Shown: positions 8,056 through 15,414, numbered from the stretch's first letter. The stretch is DNA of 21,730 bases from an uncultured Streptococcus sp. (GCA_900755085.1 CAAEFF010000111.1:1-21730); one strand, 5' to 3'. The notes: generated from the letters alone by a model not told the origin. Translations and numbers: made by a program.

Positions 8056-9480
8056 TTAGTCTTTTTTTGTTTTACGAGAGAGTCCAAAGGCAGCACCCAT
8101 GCTAAGAAGACCAAGACCTAGAGTCGTCAAAGCAATGGAGTTTTTGCTTCCTGTATTTGGAAGACTTGCTTCTTTTTGAGGAAGAGCTGCAGGTGCGATA
8201 TAGACTGCTGTTTTGGCAGGCTCGTTTTTAGCTGGTGTGAATACTGTCGGTTTCGCAGGAGTTACAACAGCTGGTTTTTGAGGAGTAGGAGTCGGTGTTG
8301 CAGGCGTTTGGATGCTAGGAGTTTGTGGTTTTGCTTTTGCCACACGGTGGGTTTTTGAAATCAACTCATACTTGTCTGTTTGTACCTTAAAGACACGACC
8401 TTTTTGGACGGTTTCAACGACTTTATTGGCAAATTGAACGTTCAACAAGTCAGCAAAGTTTTTGTCAATATCTAGGTAGAGACCATTTGTCCCATTGACC
8501 AATGGAGCAAAGTCTTTTTTAATATATGTATATGTTTTACCAACTACGGTCAAAGAGATACCGGCATCTTGAAGGGCCTTCAGTGTTGCTTCTTTGGTTG
8601 GTGTATCTTTTGTAAGATCAATGTCTTCGTCTGTGATCAAGAAAGCAAAGCGATGATTGTTTGCTCCAGTCCCCCAGTTATAATCCGCTGAAGTAGCGAT
8701 ATGGTGCAATGGAACAGTAGCATTTTCATAACCACCGTAGGTTTTGATTGCTTTTAAAGCAGAAATAAAGCTTTCTGGATCTGTTGTGAATTTTGATCCA
8801 TTAAAATCATGGTAGTTGGTATGCTTTGAGTCTTCATAATCAACCAATCCCAAGCGTGCTTGGATATTTTTTGCAGATAAATTACGGACGAATGTCTCAA
8901 CATTTTTCATCGTATCATTGATGTGGGAATCCATTGAGAATGATTTATCAATGACAAAGACGATGTCGGATGTTCCTTGGACTTCTTTTTTATTGACCAC
9001 ATCTGCTTCTTTTGTCACTTCGACTACAGTTGTTTTGTTGACTGTTTCTGTAGTTGTCTCAGTGTAGTCAGCTGTTTCTTTAGTTGATGTAGCTGTCTTG
9101 GTAGATGACACTGGTTTTGAAGTGCCAACAGGTGTGTCTTGATCGGCTAAGCTAGTCGTTTTGATAGTTGCTGTTGAAGTAGTGGTGGTGTCTGCGCCGT
9201 CTGTTTTAGCAGATGGGCCAGTTTTCTTGACGTCCACAGCAATGACATCTCCAGCTTTTGCTTTATCAGCGGGAACAACTGGTGTATTGGCTTTGGCGGT
9301 GATTTCTTCTGTTGCAGCGGTGATAGGTGATTTTGCTGCTGTAGTAGCTGCAGGAGCAGCTTGGGTTGTGCTAGGTGCAACGTCATCAGCAGAAGCAATA
9401 GTAGTCCCTGTGAAGACCGTTCCTAAAACAACGGAAGCTAAAGTTAAAGTTTGTTTACGTGAAATAGTATATTTTTTCAA
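8056..9480 (-). CDS. LPXTG-anchored surface protein with von Willebrand A domain
   Basis: Starting at TTG 9480 gives 474 residues. An AGGGGA ribosome site lies 6 nt before it, and a strong promoter (9512-9540) lies just upstream. The open frame to 9555 would start above that promoter, so it is rejected. The order is: signal peptide (KKYTISRKQTLTLASVVLG, cleavage likely after A31, ASA-D); a Thr/Ala-rich low-complexity stretch (about 35-165); and a VWA domain (about 171-360) with MIDAS residues D178-x-S180-x-S182. A Pro/Thr wall-spanning linker (about 385-435) follows, then the sortase signal LPNTG (440-444), a hydrophobic helix and a basic tail. It should be covalently attached to peptidoglycan by sortase A. 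VWA domains bind host or matrix proteins, so an adhesin role is plausible but not shown. It is a single-gene unit. Confidence 0.9.
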   Translation of the reverse strand: MKKYTISRKQTLTLASVVLGTVFTGTTIASADDVAPSTTQAAPAATTAAKSPITAATEEITAKANTPVVPADKAKAGDVIAVDVKKTGPSAKTDGADTTTTSTATIKTTSLADQDTPVGTSKPVSSTKTATSTKETADYTETTTETVNKTTVVEVTKEADVVNKKEVQGTSDIVFVIDKSFSMDSHINDTMKNVETFVRNLSAKNIQARLGLVDYEDSKHTNYHDFNGSKFTTDPESFISALKAIKTYGGYENATVPLHHIATSADYNWGTGANNHRFAFLITDEDIDLTKDTPTKEATLKALQDAGISLTVVGKTYTYIKKDFAPLVNGTNGLYLDIDKNFADLLNVQFANKVVETVQKGRVFKVQTDKYELISKTHRVAKAKPQTPSIQTPATPTPTPQKPAVVTPAKPTVFTPAKNEPAKTAVYIAPAALPQKEASLPNTGSKNSIALTTLGLGLLSMGAAFGLSRKTKKD

Positions 9481-9511
9481 AATACGTCCCCTTTTTAATA
9501 AACTTTTTTCT

Positions 9512-9540
9512 ATCATACAGGTTTTTGAAAAACTTGTCAA
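9512..9540 (-). promoter_or_regulatory. Promoter of the VWA/LPXTG gene
   Basis: On the minus strand TTGACA (9540-9535) is followed after exactly 17 bp by TATGAT (9517-9512). It sits 31 nt upstream of the TTG start and is the main reason for choosing that start over the longer frame. Confidence 0.85.
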
Positions 9541-9654
9541 CGGTATAATAATCAAGGGTTTTGTTGGTTTTTATATCCCTAATTATTGATAAAAAACCAA
9601 GCGGGAGAAATATGCATAAAATAGATTTAATATACAAAATGTATAAAAAGAAAT

Positions 9655-9690
9655 AGGATTCCTACAAATTTGCAGGAATCCTTATTTTAT
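9655..9690 (-). terminator. Terminator of the deoR-HAD operon
   Basis: A hairpin with 9-bp arms (9655-9663 and 9674-9682), plus some inner pairing, lies about 70 nt after the HAD stop. On the minus strand it is followed by a T-rich run (ATTTCTTTTT); on the plus strand TATTTTAT follows. Both directions could terminate. Confidence 0.7.
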
Positions 9691-9751
9691 CGGCATTTCT
9701 ACTATATTTTTTATCCGTAAAAAATACTAGCTAGTCACTTTATTTATGTTT

Positions 9752-10561
9752 CTAAATCAACACATAGGTTTCAACCGCTTGTCCAGCCCCGTTTTCATTG
9801 TTGGTTTTTGTTACGACAGTCGCTCCGTCTTTTACTTCTTGTGGAGCATTGCCCATAGCGACCCCGATGCCTGCTTTTTTGAGCATAGGGAGGTCGTTGA
9901 AGTTGTCTCCCATGGTGAGGACTTCTTCTAAGCTCAAGTGGTAGTAGTTAGCGAGCTCAACCAGAGCATCTTCTTTGGAAACGTTCTTAGCTGTGACTTC
10001 TAGGTAGTTGGCTTTGGAGAGATAAAAGGCGGTAGAAGGGAAGTCGTCGGCAGAAATAGTGCGATAGAGAGCTTGGATCTCTTCTGGCTCTCCAATTAAG
10101 AGCAATTTGTGGAGAGGCTTTGTCGGATCCAGCAAAGGATCCAATAGGGGGAGAATGAGAGGTTTTTCTCCTGTAATCCGGGCCTCCTCTTGACTCCATT
10201 GGTCAAGGCGGTCGGTCATCCAGTCTTTTCCGCTATAGAGGTTGATCGAAACCTGAGGAAAGTGTTGGTTGGCCCAGTCGATAAAGTTCCGGGCCTCCGT
10301 CTTGTCCAAAGGATGCTCGAAAAGAACCTGCTCTCCCTTTTGGATCAAGGCACCATTGTAGCAAGCCATGGGGGAGTCTTCTATGCCGAGTTCTTTGGCA
10401 ATGGGAGCCATCCCTTTTGGAGAGCGAGCAGAGGCCAGTACGAAAGGAATGGTTTCGCGTTTTAAATCCGGGATCAATGCTGCCAACTGTGGATCGATCT
10501 GATGGTGATCATTTAAGATGCTACCATCGATGTCGCTGATGATGAGACGAATGTGAGACAT
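9752..10561 (-). CDS. Cof-type HAD-superfamily phosphatase
   Basis: This 269-residue cytosolic phosphatase belongs to the HAD IIB (Cof) group, which dephosphorylates sugar phosphates, phosphorylated cofactor precursors and similar small molecules. Motif I is SDIDGS, with nucleophile D10 and acid/base D12. Motif II is the LASAR block near 42-46. The Lys of motif III is K196, and motif IV is GDNFND (218-223), which binds Mg. Length is normal. Its start has a very strong AGGAGG site. It lies 12 nt after the DeoR-type regulator gene and forms an operon with it, ending at the hairpin near 9655-9682. Streptococci carry many paralogues with overlapping specificity, so the substrate cannot be assigned. 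Confidence 0.92.
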   Translation of the reverse strand: MSHIRLIISDIDGSILNDHHQIDPQLAALIPDLKRETIPFVLASARSPKGMAPIAKELGIEDSPMACYNGALIQKGEQVLFEHPLDKTEARNFIDWANQHFPQVSINLYSGKDWMTDRLDQWSQEEARITGEKPLILPLLDPLLDPTKPLHKLLLIGEPEEIQALYRTISADDFPSTAFYLSKANYLEVTAKNVSKEDALVELANYYHLSLEEVLTMGDNFNDLPMLKKAGIGVAMGNAPQEVKDGATVVTKTNNENGAGQAVETYVLI

Positions 10562-10573
10562 AATGAGGACCTC

Positions 10574-11317
10574 CTAATAGAGAATAGTGGTTTCACTGCC
10601 GATTTGTTTAAGGATGTCAGGGCTTGGTTTTTGATCAGTAATCCAATAGTCAAATTGCTGGAGACGAGCGAGATAGTAGTTAGCATGTTGGTGGAACTTG
10701 GCACTTTCTGCCACCAGCACCTTGGTACGAGTCCGTTCAAAAACGAGAGACTTGACTGCAACGTCTTCAGCATCCTCAAAGGTGACTTCGCCATTGGCTA
10801 AGCTACTCGCTCCAAAAAAAGCAAGATCAAAGCGAAGATTGTCCAGTATGTGTGCTTGATTCGCATCATAGTAGAAGCGGTTTTTAGGGTAGAATTTCCC
10901 GCCTAAGAGATGAACGTCAACCTGGGAATGGCTACTGAGCTGGATGGCATTGTCAAGGGAATGCGAATAGACCGTGACTTCCTTATTCAGCATGCCAGCA
11001 AGCAGGGTCATCGAGGTGGAAACGTCGAGAAAGATCACTTGTCCATCTTGGATCAATTGCAGGGCCTTTTGAGCCATGGTAGTCTTTTCCTTGTTGGCTT
11101 TCTGACTGCGGTCTAGGTAAGAAGGGCCGGGTTCTTTGTTTAAGGGGAGAAGCCCACCATGGGTCCTACGGACTAGCTGGCGTTGGCTCAGAAGGGCAAA
11201 GTCTCTGCGGATAGTATCTTTTGAGACCTTGAAATAATCGACCATTTCTTTAGCGGATAGCTGTTTTCGCTCTTCTAAAAGTTCTAGGATTTTTTCAAGC
11301 CGTTGTTCCTGGTACAT
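10574..11317 (-). CDS. DeoR-family transcriptional regulator
   Basis: This is a 247-residue sugar-responsive regulator. The N-terminal winged helix-turn-helix (about 5-57) carries SAKEMVDYFKVSKDTIRRD and RTHGG, the DeoR signature. The C-terminal part (about 75-230, with FLDVSTSMTLLAGML and LGGKFYPKN) is the sugar-phosphate-isomerase-like effector domain that binds a phosphorylated sugar. It is co-transcribed with the HAD phosphatase, whose substrate may be the effector or a relative of it (inference). A well-formed promoter lies at 11349-11377. Regulator-plus-HAD pairs without a transporter usually act on genes elsewhere as well as on themselves. Confidence 0.92.
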   Translation of the reverse strand: MYQEQRLEKILELLEERKQLSAKEMVDYFKVSKDTIRRDFALLSQRQLVRRTHGGLLPLNKEPGPSYLDRSQKANKEKTTMAQKALQLIQDGQVIFLDVSTSMTLLAGMLNKEVTVYSHSLDNAIQLSSHSQVDVHLLGGKFYPKNRFYYDANQAHILDNLRFDLAFFGASSLANGEVTFEDAEDVAVKSLVFERTRTKVLVAESAKFHQHANYYLARLQQFDYWITDQKPSPDILKQIGSETTILY

Positions 11318-11348
11318 GAATTCGCTCCTTATTGCTGTTCTTGTCTTT

Positions 11349-11377
11349 ATTGTACATCATTTTGTAAGCGAGTGCAA
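11349..11377 (-). promoter_or_regulatory. Promoter of the deoR-HAD operon, with a cre-like overlap
   Basis: On the minus strand TTGCAC (11377-11372), 17 bp, then TACAAT (11354-11349). The bases 11362-11377 on the plus strand read TTGTAAGCGAGTGCAA. This is a near-palindrome with two mismatches to the catabolite-control consensus WTGNNARCGNWWWCAW, and it covers the -35. The promoter is well supported; the cre reading is tentative. Confidence 0.72.
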
Positions 11378-11438
11378 GTTTTCTTGAGGGTATTTAAGTA
11401 TTTATGATCTTTTTCTTAGAAAACCTTATTACTGACGT

Positions 11439-11467
11439 TTGTTTTAAAGGGGAAATTCTGCTATAAT
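11439..11467 (+). promoter_or_regulatory. Promoter of the acetyltransferase operon
   Basis: TGCTATAAT (11459-11467) is an extended -10, with TTGTTT (11439-11444) as a moderate -35 at 17-bp spacing. The ribosome site GTGGAGG (11481-11487) and the ATG at 11495 follow. It is divergent from the deoR promoter, sharing a 177-bp intergenic region. Confidence 0.78.
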
Positions 11468-11494
11468 ATGTCAAAATAACGTGGAGGTTTCCTT

Positions 11495-12064
11495 ATGGCC
11501 AGTGAATATGAAAAAATGATTGCAGGTGACTATTATAGACCTGCGGACCCTGAATTACGGGCTTTAGCCAAAGCTTCTCGGGAGAAGCAGGAAGCCTTTA
11601 ATCAAGAGGTGGACCCTAAAAAAGGAGCGGCCATCATCAAAGAGTGGTTTGGCTCTACTGGCGACAACCTCTATCTCAATCGTCAGGTTCTTGTGGATTA
11701 CGGCGTCAACATCCATTTGGGAGAGCATTTCTATGCCAATTACAATTTGACCATGTTGGATATTTGTCCCATTACGATTGGAAAGAATGCCATGATTGGT
11801 CCTAATTGCCAATTTTTGACCCCCTTACACCCGCTGGATCCAGATGAGCGCAACTCGGGTCTTGAGTACGGAGCTCCGATTACGATAGGAGACAATTTCT
11901 GGGCAGGAGGAGGGGTCACCATCCTTCCTGGTGTCACGCTGGGTGATAATGTGGTCGCTGGCGCTGGGGCAGTCGTAACCAAGTCTTTTGGAGACAATGT
12001 GGTCCTTGCAGGAAACCCAGCCCGTGTCATCAAAGAAATACCCGTTAAAAAGGAGAAGGGATGA
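11495..12064 (+). CDS. Maltose/galactoside-type O-acetyltransferase
   Basis: This 189-residue protein belongs to the LacA/Maa group of left-handed beta-helix acetyltransferases, which transfer acetyl from acetyl-CoA to a sugar hydroxyl. The N-terminal Mac domain (about 1-55, EKMIAGDYYRPADPEL) is typical. Hexapeptide repeats follow (ITIGKNAMIGPN, ITIGDNFWAGGG, VTLGDNVVAGAG). His112 in TPLHPLD is the expected catalytic base. The NPARVIKEIP end is characteristic of the family. It is the first gene of a unit with the nucleoside phosphorylase: its TGA overlaps the next ATG (ATGA at 12061-12064). In bacteria these enzymes are often regarded as detoxifying non-metabolisable sugars; the natural acceptor here is unknown. 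Confidence 0.92.
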   Translation: MASEYEKMIAGDYYRPADPELRALAKASREKQEAFNQEVDPKKGAAIIKEWFGSTGDNLYLNRQVLVDYGVNIHLGEHFYANYNLTMLDICPITIGKNAMIGPNCQFLTPLHPLDPDERNSGLEYGAPITIGDNFWAGGGVTILPGVTLGDNVVAGAGAVVTKSFGDNVVLAGNPARVIKEIPVKKEKG

Positions 12065-12825
12065 TCCATAAACATGAAATTCCTATTTTAGAGTTTGACG
12101 ACAACCCACAGGCAGTCCTGATGCCGACCCATGAGGGGTTAGACCTGCACCTGCCTGAAAAATGCGTTTATGCTTTCTTAGAGGATGAGATTGACCGCTT
12201 TGCCAAAACTGTTGGAGCTGAGCAAGTGGCTACCTTTGTCTCAGCTACCAAGGCTTATCCAGTCTATGTTCTGAAGCACCAAGGGGAGGAAGTCTGCTTG
12301 GCACAAGCGCCAGTTGGATCTGCAGCTGCTGCCCAATTCATGGATTGGTTGATTGGCTATGGGGTGAAGAAGATCATTTCCTCGGGTAGCTGTGGCGTCT
12401 TGGTAGATATAGAAGAAAATGCCTTTTTGATCCCGACCAAGGCCTTGCGAGATGAGGGAGCTAGTTACCATTATGTAGCGCCTTCTCGTTATATCGAAGT
12501 GGACAGTCGTGCACTGACCGCCATCGAAACTGTCTTGAAAGGAAAAGATATTCCTTATCAAGAGGTCATGACCTGGTCGACGGACGGTTTTTATAGAGAA
12601 ACACCTGACAAGGTGGCCTATCGCATTGAAGAAGGGTGTCGTGTTGTGGAGATGGAGTGTGCCTCACTTGCAGCGGTCGCCCAGCTTCGTGATGCAGTTT
12701 GGGGCTTGCTCCTATTTACCGCAGATTCTCTTGCAGACCTGGAAAATTATGACCAGCGTGACTGGGGTGCTGAAGCTTTTGAGAAGGCCCTAGAATTGTG
12801 CCTAGAGATGGTTCATCACTTGTAG
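12061..12825 (+). CDS. Nucleoside phosphorylase (PNP/UDP family)
   Basis: This 254-residue enzyme of the nucleoside phosphorylase-I superfamily should split a purine nucleoside or uridine with phosphate, giving free base and ribose-1-phosphate. The ISSGSCGVL block (about 106-114) forms the phosphate/base pocket. VVEMECASL (195-203), with E197 and E199, is the ribose-binding signature. STDGFYRE (173-180) and TADSL (220-224) are typical late motifs. Its ATG overlaps the stop of the acetyltransferase and has AGGAGAAGGG directly before it, so the two are translationally coupled. Purine versus uridine specificity cannot be decided by eye. The pairing with a sugar acetyltransferase has no obvious pathway logic. 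Confidence 0.87.
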   Translation: MIHKHEIPILEFDDNPQAVLMPTHEGLDLHLPEKCVYAFLEDEIDRFAKTVGAEQVATFVSATKAYPVYVLKHQGEEVCLAQAPVGSAAAAQFMDWLIGYGVKKIISSGSCGVLVDIEENAFLIPTKALRDEGASYHYVAPSRYIEVDSRALTAIETVLKGKDIPYQEVMTWSTDGFYRETPDKVAYRIEEGCRVVEMECASLAAVAQLRDAVWGLLLFTADSLADLENYDQRDWGAEAFEKALELCLEMVHHL

Positions 12826-12842
12826 GTCTTTTCACTTTTTAT

Positions 12843-12850
12843 GATACAAT
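12843..12850 (+). promoter_or_regulatory. Possible extended -10 directly before ktrB
   Basis: TGATACAAT-like bases (TG at 12842-12843, TACAAT 12845-12850) lie 6 nt before the ktrB ATG, so a transcript from here would begin at or next to the start codon. The nearest -35 candidate, TTGTAG (12820-12825), has a long 19-bp spacer. No Shine-Dalgarno is visible in the gap. Confidence 0.45.
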
Positions 12851-12856
12851 GAAGCT

Positions 12857-14239
12857 ATGTTAGTCAAATTATTTTTTAAACAATGGCAGGCCAAAATTAA
12901 AAGCCTGTCTCCGGCAAGGCGAATATTTCTCAGCTTTGCCTTAGTTATCCTGGTGGGCTCGCTCTTATTGAGTCTGCCTTTTGTCCAGCAAGCGAGCTCA
13001 AAAGCAGGCTATATCGACCACCTCTTTACAGCGGTCTCCATGGTCTGTGTGACGGGGCTCTTTACCCAGTCGGTGGCTTCGACCTATAATGGTTTGGGAC
13101 AATTGATCTGTATGCTCTTGATCCAGATCGGAGGCTTAGGGATCTTGACCTTTATCGGTCTCTTCTTTATGGAAGGTCGCCAAAAACTTAGTTACAAGGA
13201 CCGGCAGACCATTCGAGACAGTTTTAGTTTTAGCAATAACCAGAGCTTGGCCCGTTTTGTCCGCTCCATCTTTATTACCACCTTTACCATCGAAGGAGTG
13301 GGGGCCTTGCTCCTCATGACCCGCTTTATCCCTCGCTTTGGCTGGGGGCATGGGATCTTTAACTCTATCTTTGTTGCGGTCTCGGCCTTTTGTAATGCGG
13401 GCTTTGATAATTTTGGAGGTGATAGTATGATGAGCTTCCAGACCGATTGGTTGGTCAATCTGACCTTGTCTGCCCTTATTATTACTGGGGGCTTGGGCTT
13501 CATGGTCTGGTTTGACCTAGCCACCAAGGCCCGTAATCAATCGGGACGGCGAACTCTTCGCTTCCATACCAAGGTGGTTCTCTGGTTAACAGCGGCGATC
13601 CTTCTCTTTGGGACAGTGACTAGTCTTTTGACCGAGTTTAATAATCCAGCAACGATTGGGTCCCTTCCATTAGGAGAGAAGATCTTGGTCAGCTTCTTCC
13701 AAACTGTCAGTATGCGGACAGCTGGTTTTGCTTCGCTAGATTATACAGCAGTCCGGCCAGTAACGCTCTTTATCTATCTCTTACAGATGTTCCTAGGAGG
13801 AGCACCAGGTGGGACAGCAGGGGGGATGAAGATCACCACCTTCTTGGTGTTGATTCTCTTAGCGCGCAAAGAGTTGCTCGGCTTGCCACATACCAACCTG
13901 GGAAAGCGCACCATCGCACCAGACTTGGTCCAACGCTCTTTGGGGACGGCAGTGATTTTCCAGTTGACTTTTCTCCTTGGACTCTTTGGTCTTTGTCTCG
14001 TGACTCCGGATGGTCAACGCTTTTTGTACCTGGTCTTTGAGGCAGTATCGGCTCTAGCGACAGTAGGCGTGACAGCCAATGTGACCTCGACCTTAAATGG
14101 AGCAGGTTTGGGGATCATCATGGTGCTCATGTTTATCGGTCGGATCGGCCCCTTGACCCTTATGGTCAGTTTGAACAATTACAAAGCTAAAAAGGCAGAT
14201 GCATTGCAATATGCTAAAGCAGACATCATTATCGGATAG
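12857..14239 (+). CDS. ktrB: Potassium channel-like uptake subunit KtrB/TrkH
   Basis: This 460-residue membrane protein is the ion-conducting subunit of a Ktr potassium uptake system. It shows the four-fold M1-P-M2 repeat of the SKT superfamily. The pore loops are VCVTGLF (T66-G67), CNAGFDN (180-184), MRTAGFAS (G290) and ATVGVTAN (G404). The Gly/Ala-rich GGAPGGTAGG (314-323) is the intramembrane gate loop of the third repeat. The ktrA gene follows after 9 nt. The start is the only plausible one in the first 24 codons, yet it has no ribosome site and sits almost on top of a -10-like element (see findings). Alternatively it is translated from read-through of the phosphorylase transcript 31 nt upstream. 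Confidence 0.92.
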   Translation: MLVKLFFKQWQAKIKSLSPARRIFLSFALVILVGSLLLSLPFVQQASSKAGYIDHLFTAVSMVCVTGLFTQSVASTYNGLGQLICMLLIQIGGLGILTFIGLFFMEGRQKLSYKDRQTIRDSFSFSNNQSLARFVRSIFITTFTIEGVGALLLMTRFIPRFGWGHGIFNSIFVAVSAFCNAGFDNFGGDSMMSFQTDWLVNLTLSALIITGGLGFMVWFDLATKARNQSGRRTLRFHTKVVLWLTAAILLFGTVTSLLTEFNNPATIGSLPLGEKILVSFFQTVSMRTAGFASLDYTAVRPVTLFIYLLQMFLGGAPGGTAGGMKITTFLVLILLARKELLGLPHTNLGKRTIAPDLVQRSLGTAVIFQLTFLLGLFGLCLVTPDGQRFLYLVFEAVSALATVGVTANVTSTLNGAGLGIIMVLMFIGRIGPLTLMVSLNNYKAKKADALQYAKADIIIG

Positions 14240-14248
14240 GAGAGACTT

Positions 14249-14914
14249 ATGGCGAATCGAACCATTGGAATTTTAGGATTAGGAATTTTTGGACAGAGTG
14301 TCCTGAAAACTCTGCAGGACCAGGATGTGGATATTGTTGCAATTGATGATCACGAAGATGTGATTAATCAGTATGAATCCATGATTACAACTGGAATTGT
14401 TGGAGACATTACGGAGTTGGACCTCTTGGATGCAGCAGATATTGGGAACTGTGACACAGTCGTGATCGCGACGGGTGAAAACCTGGAGTCCAGTGTGCTG
14501 GCTGTCATGCACTGTAAGGCGCTTGGAGTCGAGCATGTCATTGCCAAGGTCAAAAATGAAGTGACCAAAGAAATTCTGGAAAAGATTGGGGCTGATTTGG
14601 TCATCCTGCCAGAGGTAGAAGCAGGCATGTCCCTCGCCAAAATGGTTCTTTTCCAACACCGGATTGAAGTTTTCCAGTTGGATGAAGAAGTGGTAGTAGT
14701 CGAGTTTACGGTTCCATCCAGCTGGGTAGGAAAAAGCCTTCAGGACTTAGCTGTCAGAGAGGAGTACCATCTCAACATTATTGGTTATCGAGATGCGGAA
14801 GATCAACCGCTTCATATTCAGATTGCTCCCGACTTTATCTGGCCAGAAGGGGTGCGCGTGATGGCGGTGACAGACAACCAGTATCTGGATAGAATCCAAG
14901 ACTTGTTAGACTAA
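14249..14914 (+). CDS. ktrA: Ktr potassium uptake gating subunit KtrA
   Basis: This 221-residue cytosolic protein forms the octameric RCK ring that gates KtrB. The N-terminal Rossmann domain (about 4-125) has GxGxxG at G10, G12 and G15 and an acidic D33-D34 at the end of strand 2, the usual NAD(H)/ATP/ADP-binding arrangement. The C-terminal TrkA-C domain (about 140-221, FTVPSSWVGKSLQDL) is the part that binds cyclic-di-AMP in related Gram-positive KtrA proteins (known for the family, not shown here). A good AGGAGA site precedes it. It is co-transcribed with ktrB. No conventional terminator follows; a run of hairpins begins 14 nt downstream. Confidence 0.94.
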   Translation: MANRTIGILGLGIFGQSVLKTLQDQDVDIVAIDDHEDVINQYESMITTGIVGDITELDLLDAADIGNCDTVVIATGENLESSVLAVMHCKALGVEHVIAKVKNEVTKEILEKIGADLVILPEVEAGMSLAKMVLFQHRIEVFQLDEEVVVVEFTVPSSWVGKSLQDLAVREEYHLNIIGYRDAEDQPLHIQIAPDFIWPEGVRVMAVTDNQYLDRIQDLLD

Positions 14915-14924
14915 TCGTGTAATT

Positions 14925-15100
14925 GAGAGTGGGACAGAAATCGGTAATTCATTAGAATTCGATTTCGTCGTCCCACCTCCACACAGTTGAGTAGGGCTGT
15001 AAAAGCTGATGAAATCAGCGTAGTAGAGCCCACTCAACCACTGCGTCTTGCCCAACAATCCAAAAACAATTAAGAGGCTAGGACTTTTGTCCCAGCCTCA
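14925..15100. repeat. Streptococcal-type three-hairpin intergenic element
   Basis: Three consecutive stem-loops fill this stretch. Hairpin 1 (14929-14976) pairs GTGGGAC with GTCCCAC, GAAATCG with CGATTTC, and AATTC with GAATT. Hairpin 2 (14986-15038) pairs GTTGAGT-a-GGGCT with AGCCCACTCAAC around an inner GCTGAT/ATCAGC stem. Hairpin 3 (15074-15099) pairs GAGGCTAGGAC with GTCCCAGCCTC. I recognise the GTGGGAC and GAGGCTGGGAC motifs as recurring in streptococcal intergenic regions, from familiarity rather than a search. It may terminate ktrA transcription or act as a structured repeat RNA. Confidence 0.7.
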
Positions 15101-15380
15101 GAATGTTGATAACCTATTTTTAAACTAAAATAGGTGAAATGATTCTGCAGAAAAATGATTTTTAATTTTTACTCCGCAGACGCCCTCTGTATCTTAATTT
15201 AGTCATAGAACTTCCTGGATTGCTGAAATCATCCACTGGATAATTTCACCTAACGTCCGTCCTCAAGGACGTCAAGAATCTCTTGCCATTTTTCCTCATG
15301 CATGCCTTGGCAGATATGTTTGGATCGAGTCTCATGTATCTCTTGATCCATTGGGGAAGTTGATCTTATAAAATTTTAGG
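15101..15380. other. Intergenic spacer with short antisense coding-like relics
   Basis: No convincing gene is present. A 9-bp hairpin lies at 15112-15135. On the minus strand two short frames look like protein debris: 15250-15351 (33 codons, containing HICQGMHEEKWQEILDVLED) and 15162-15206 (MTKLRYRGRLRSKN). Neither has a promoter or ribosome site that I can defend. Part of the stretch (15194-15273) resembles 19501-19574 in the opposite orientation. Confidence 0.5.
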
Positions 15381-15414
15381 AAAGGCTCTGTCAGGTGTTG
15401 ACAGGCCTTTTTTT
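15381..15414 (+). terminator. Terminator overlapping the GH31 promoter
   Basis: AAAGGC-t-CTGTCA pairs with TGACAGGCCTTT, followed by seven T. The right arm contains the TTGACA -35 of the next promoter, so incoming transcription is stopped exactly where GH31 transcription begins to be specified. Confidence 0.8.

Noticed and set aside
5186..9480. A multi-gene phage-defence island made of the helicase and the VWA-domain protein
   Set aside because: Each gene has its own promoter and terminator, and the VWA protein has a signal peptide and LPNTG anchor, so it acts at the cell wall and not with the helicase.
9455..9637. A 60-codon minus-strand frame upstream of the VWA/LPXTG gene
   Set aside because: It overlaps the promoter and start of the surface-protein gene in another frame, is AT-rich by composition, and has no supporting signals.
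14925..15100. A riboswitch (for example for potassium or cyclic-di-AMP) linked to ktrBA
   Set aside because: It lies downstream of ktrA rather than in a 5' leader, and I see no ydaO/kimA-type core; a repeat element explains it better.
15131..15254. A miniature transposable element bounded by TAGGTGAAAT and ATTTCACCTA
   Set aside because: The inverted ends match for only about 10 bp, no target-site duplication is visible, and the interior is better described as coding-like debris shared with another spacer.
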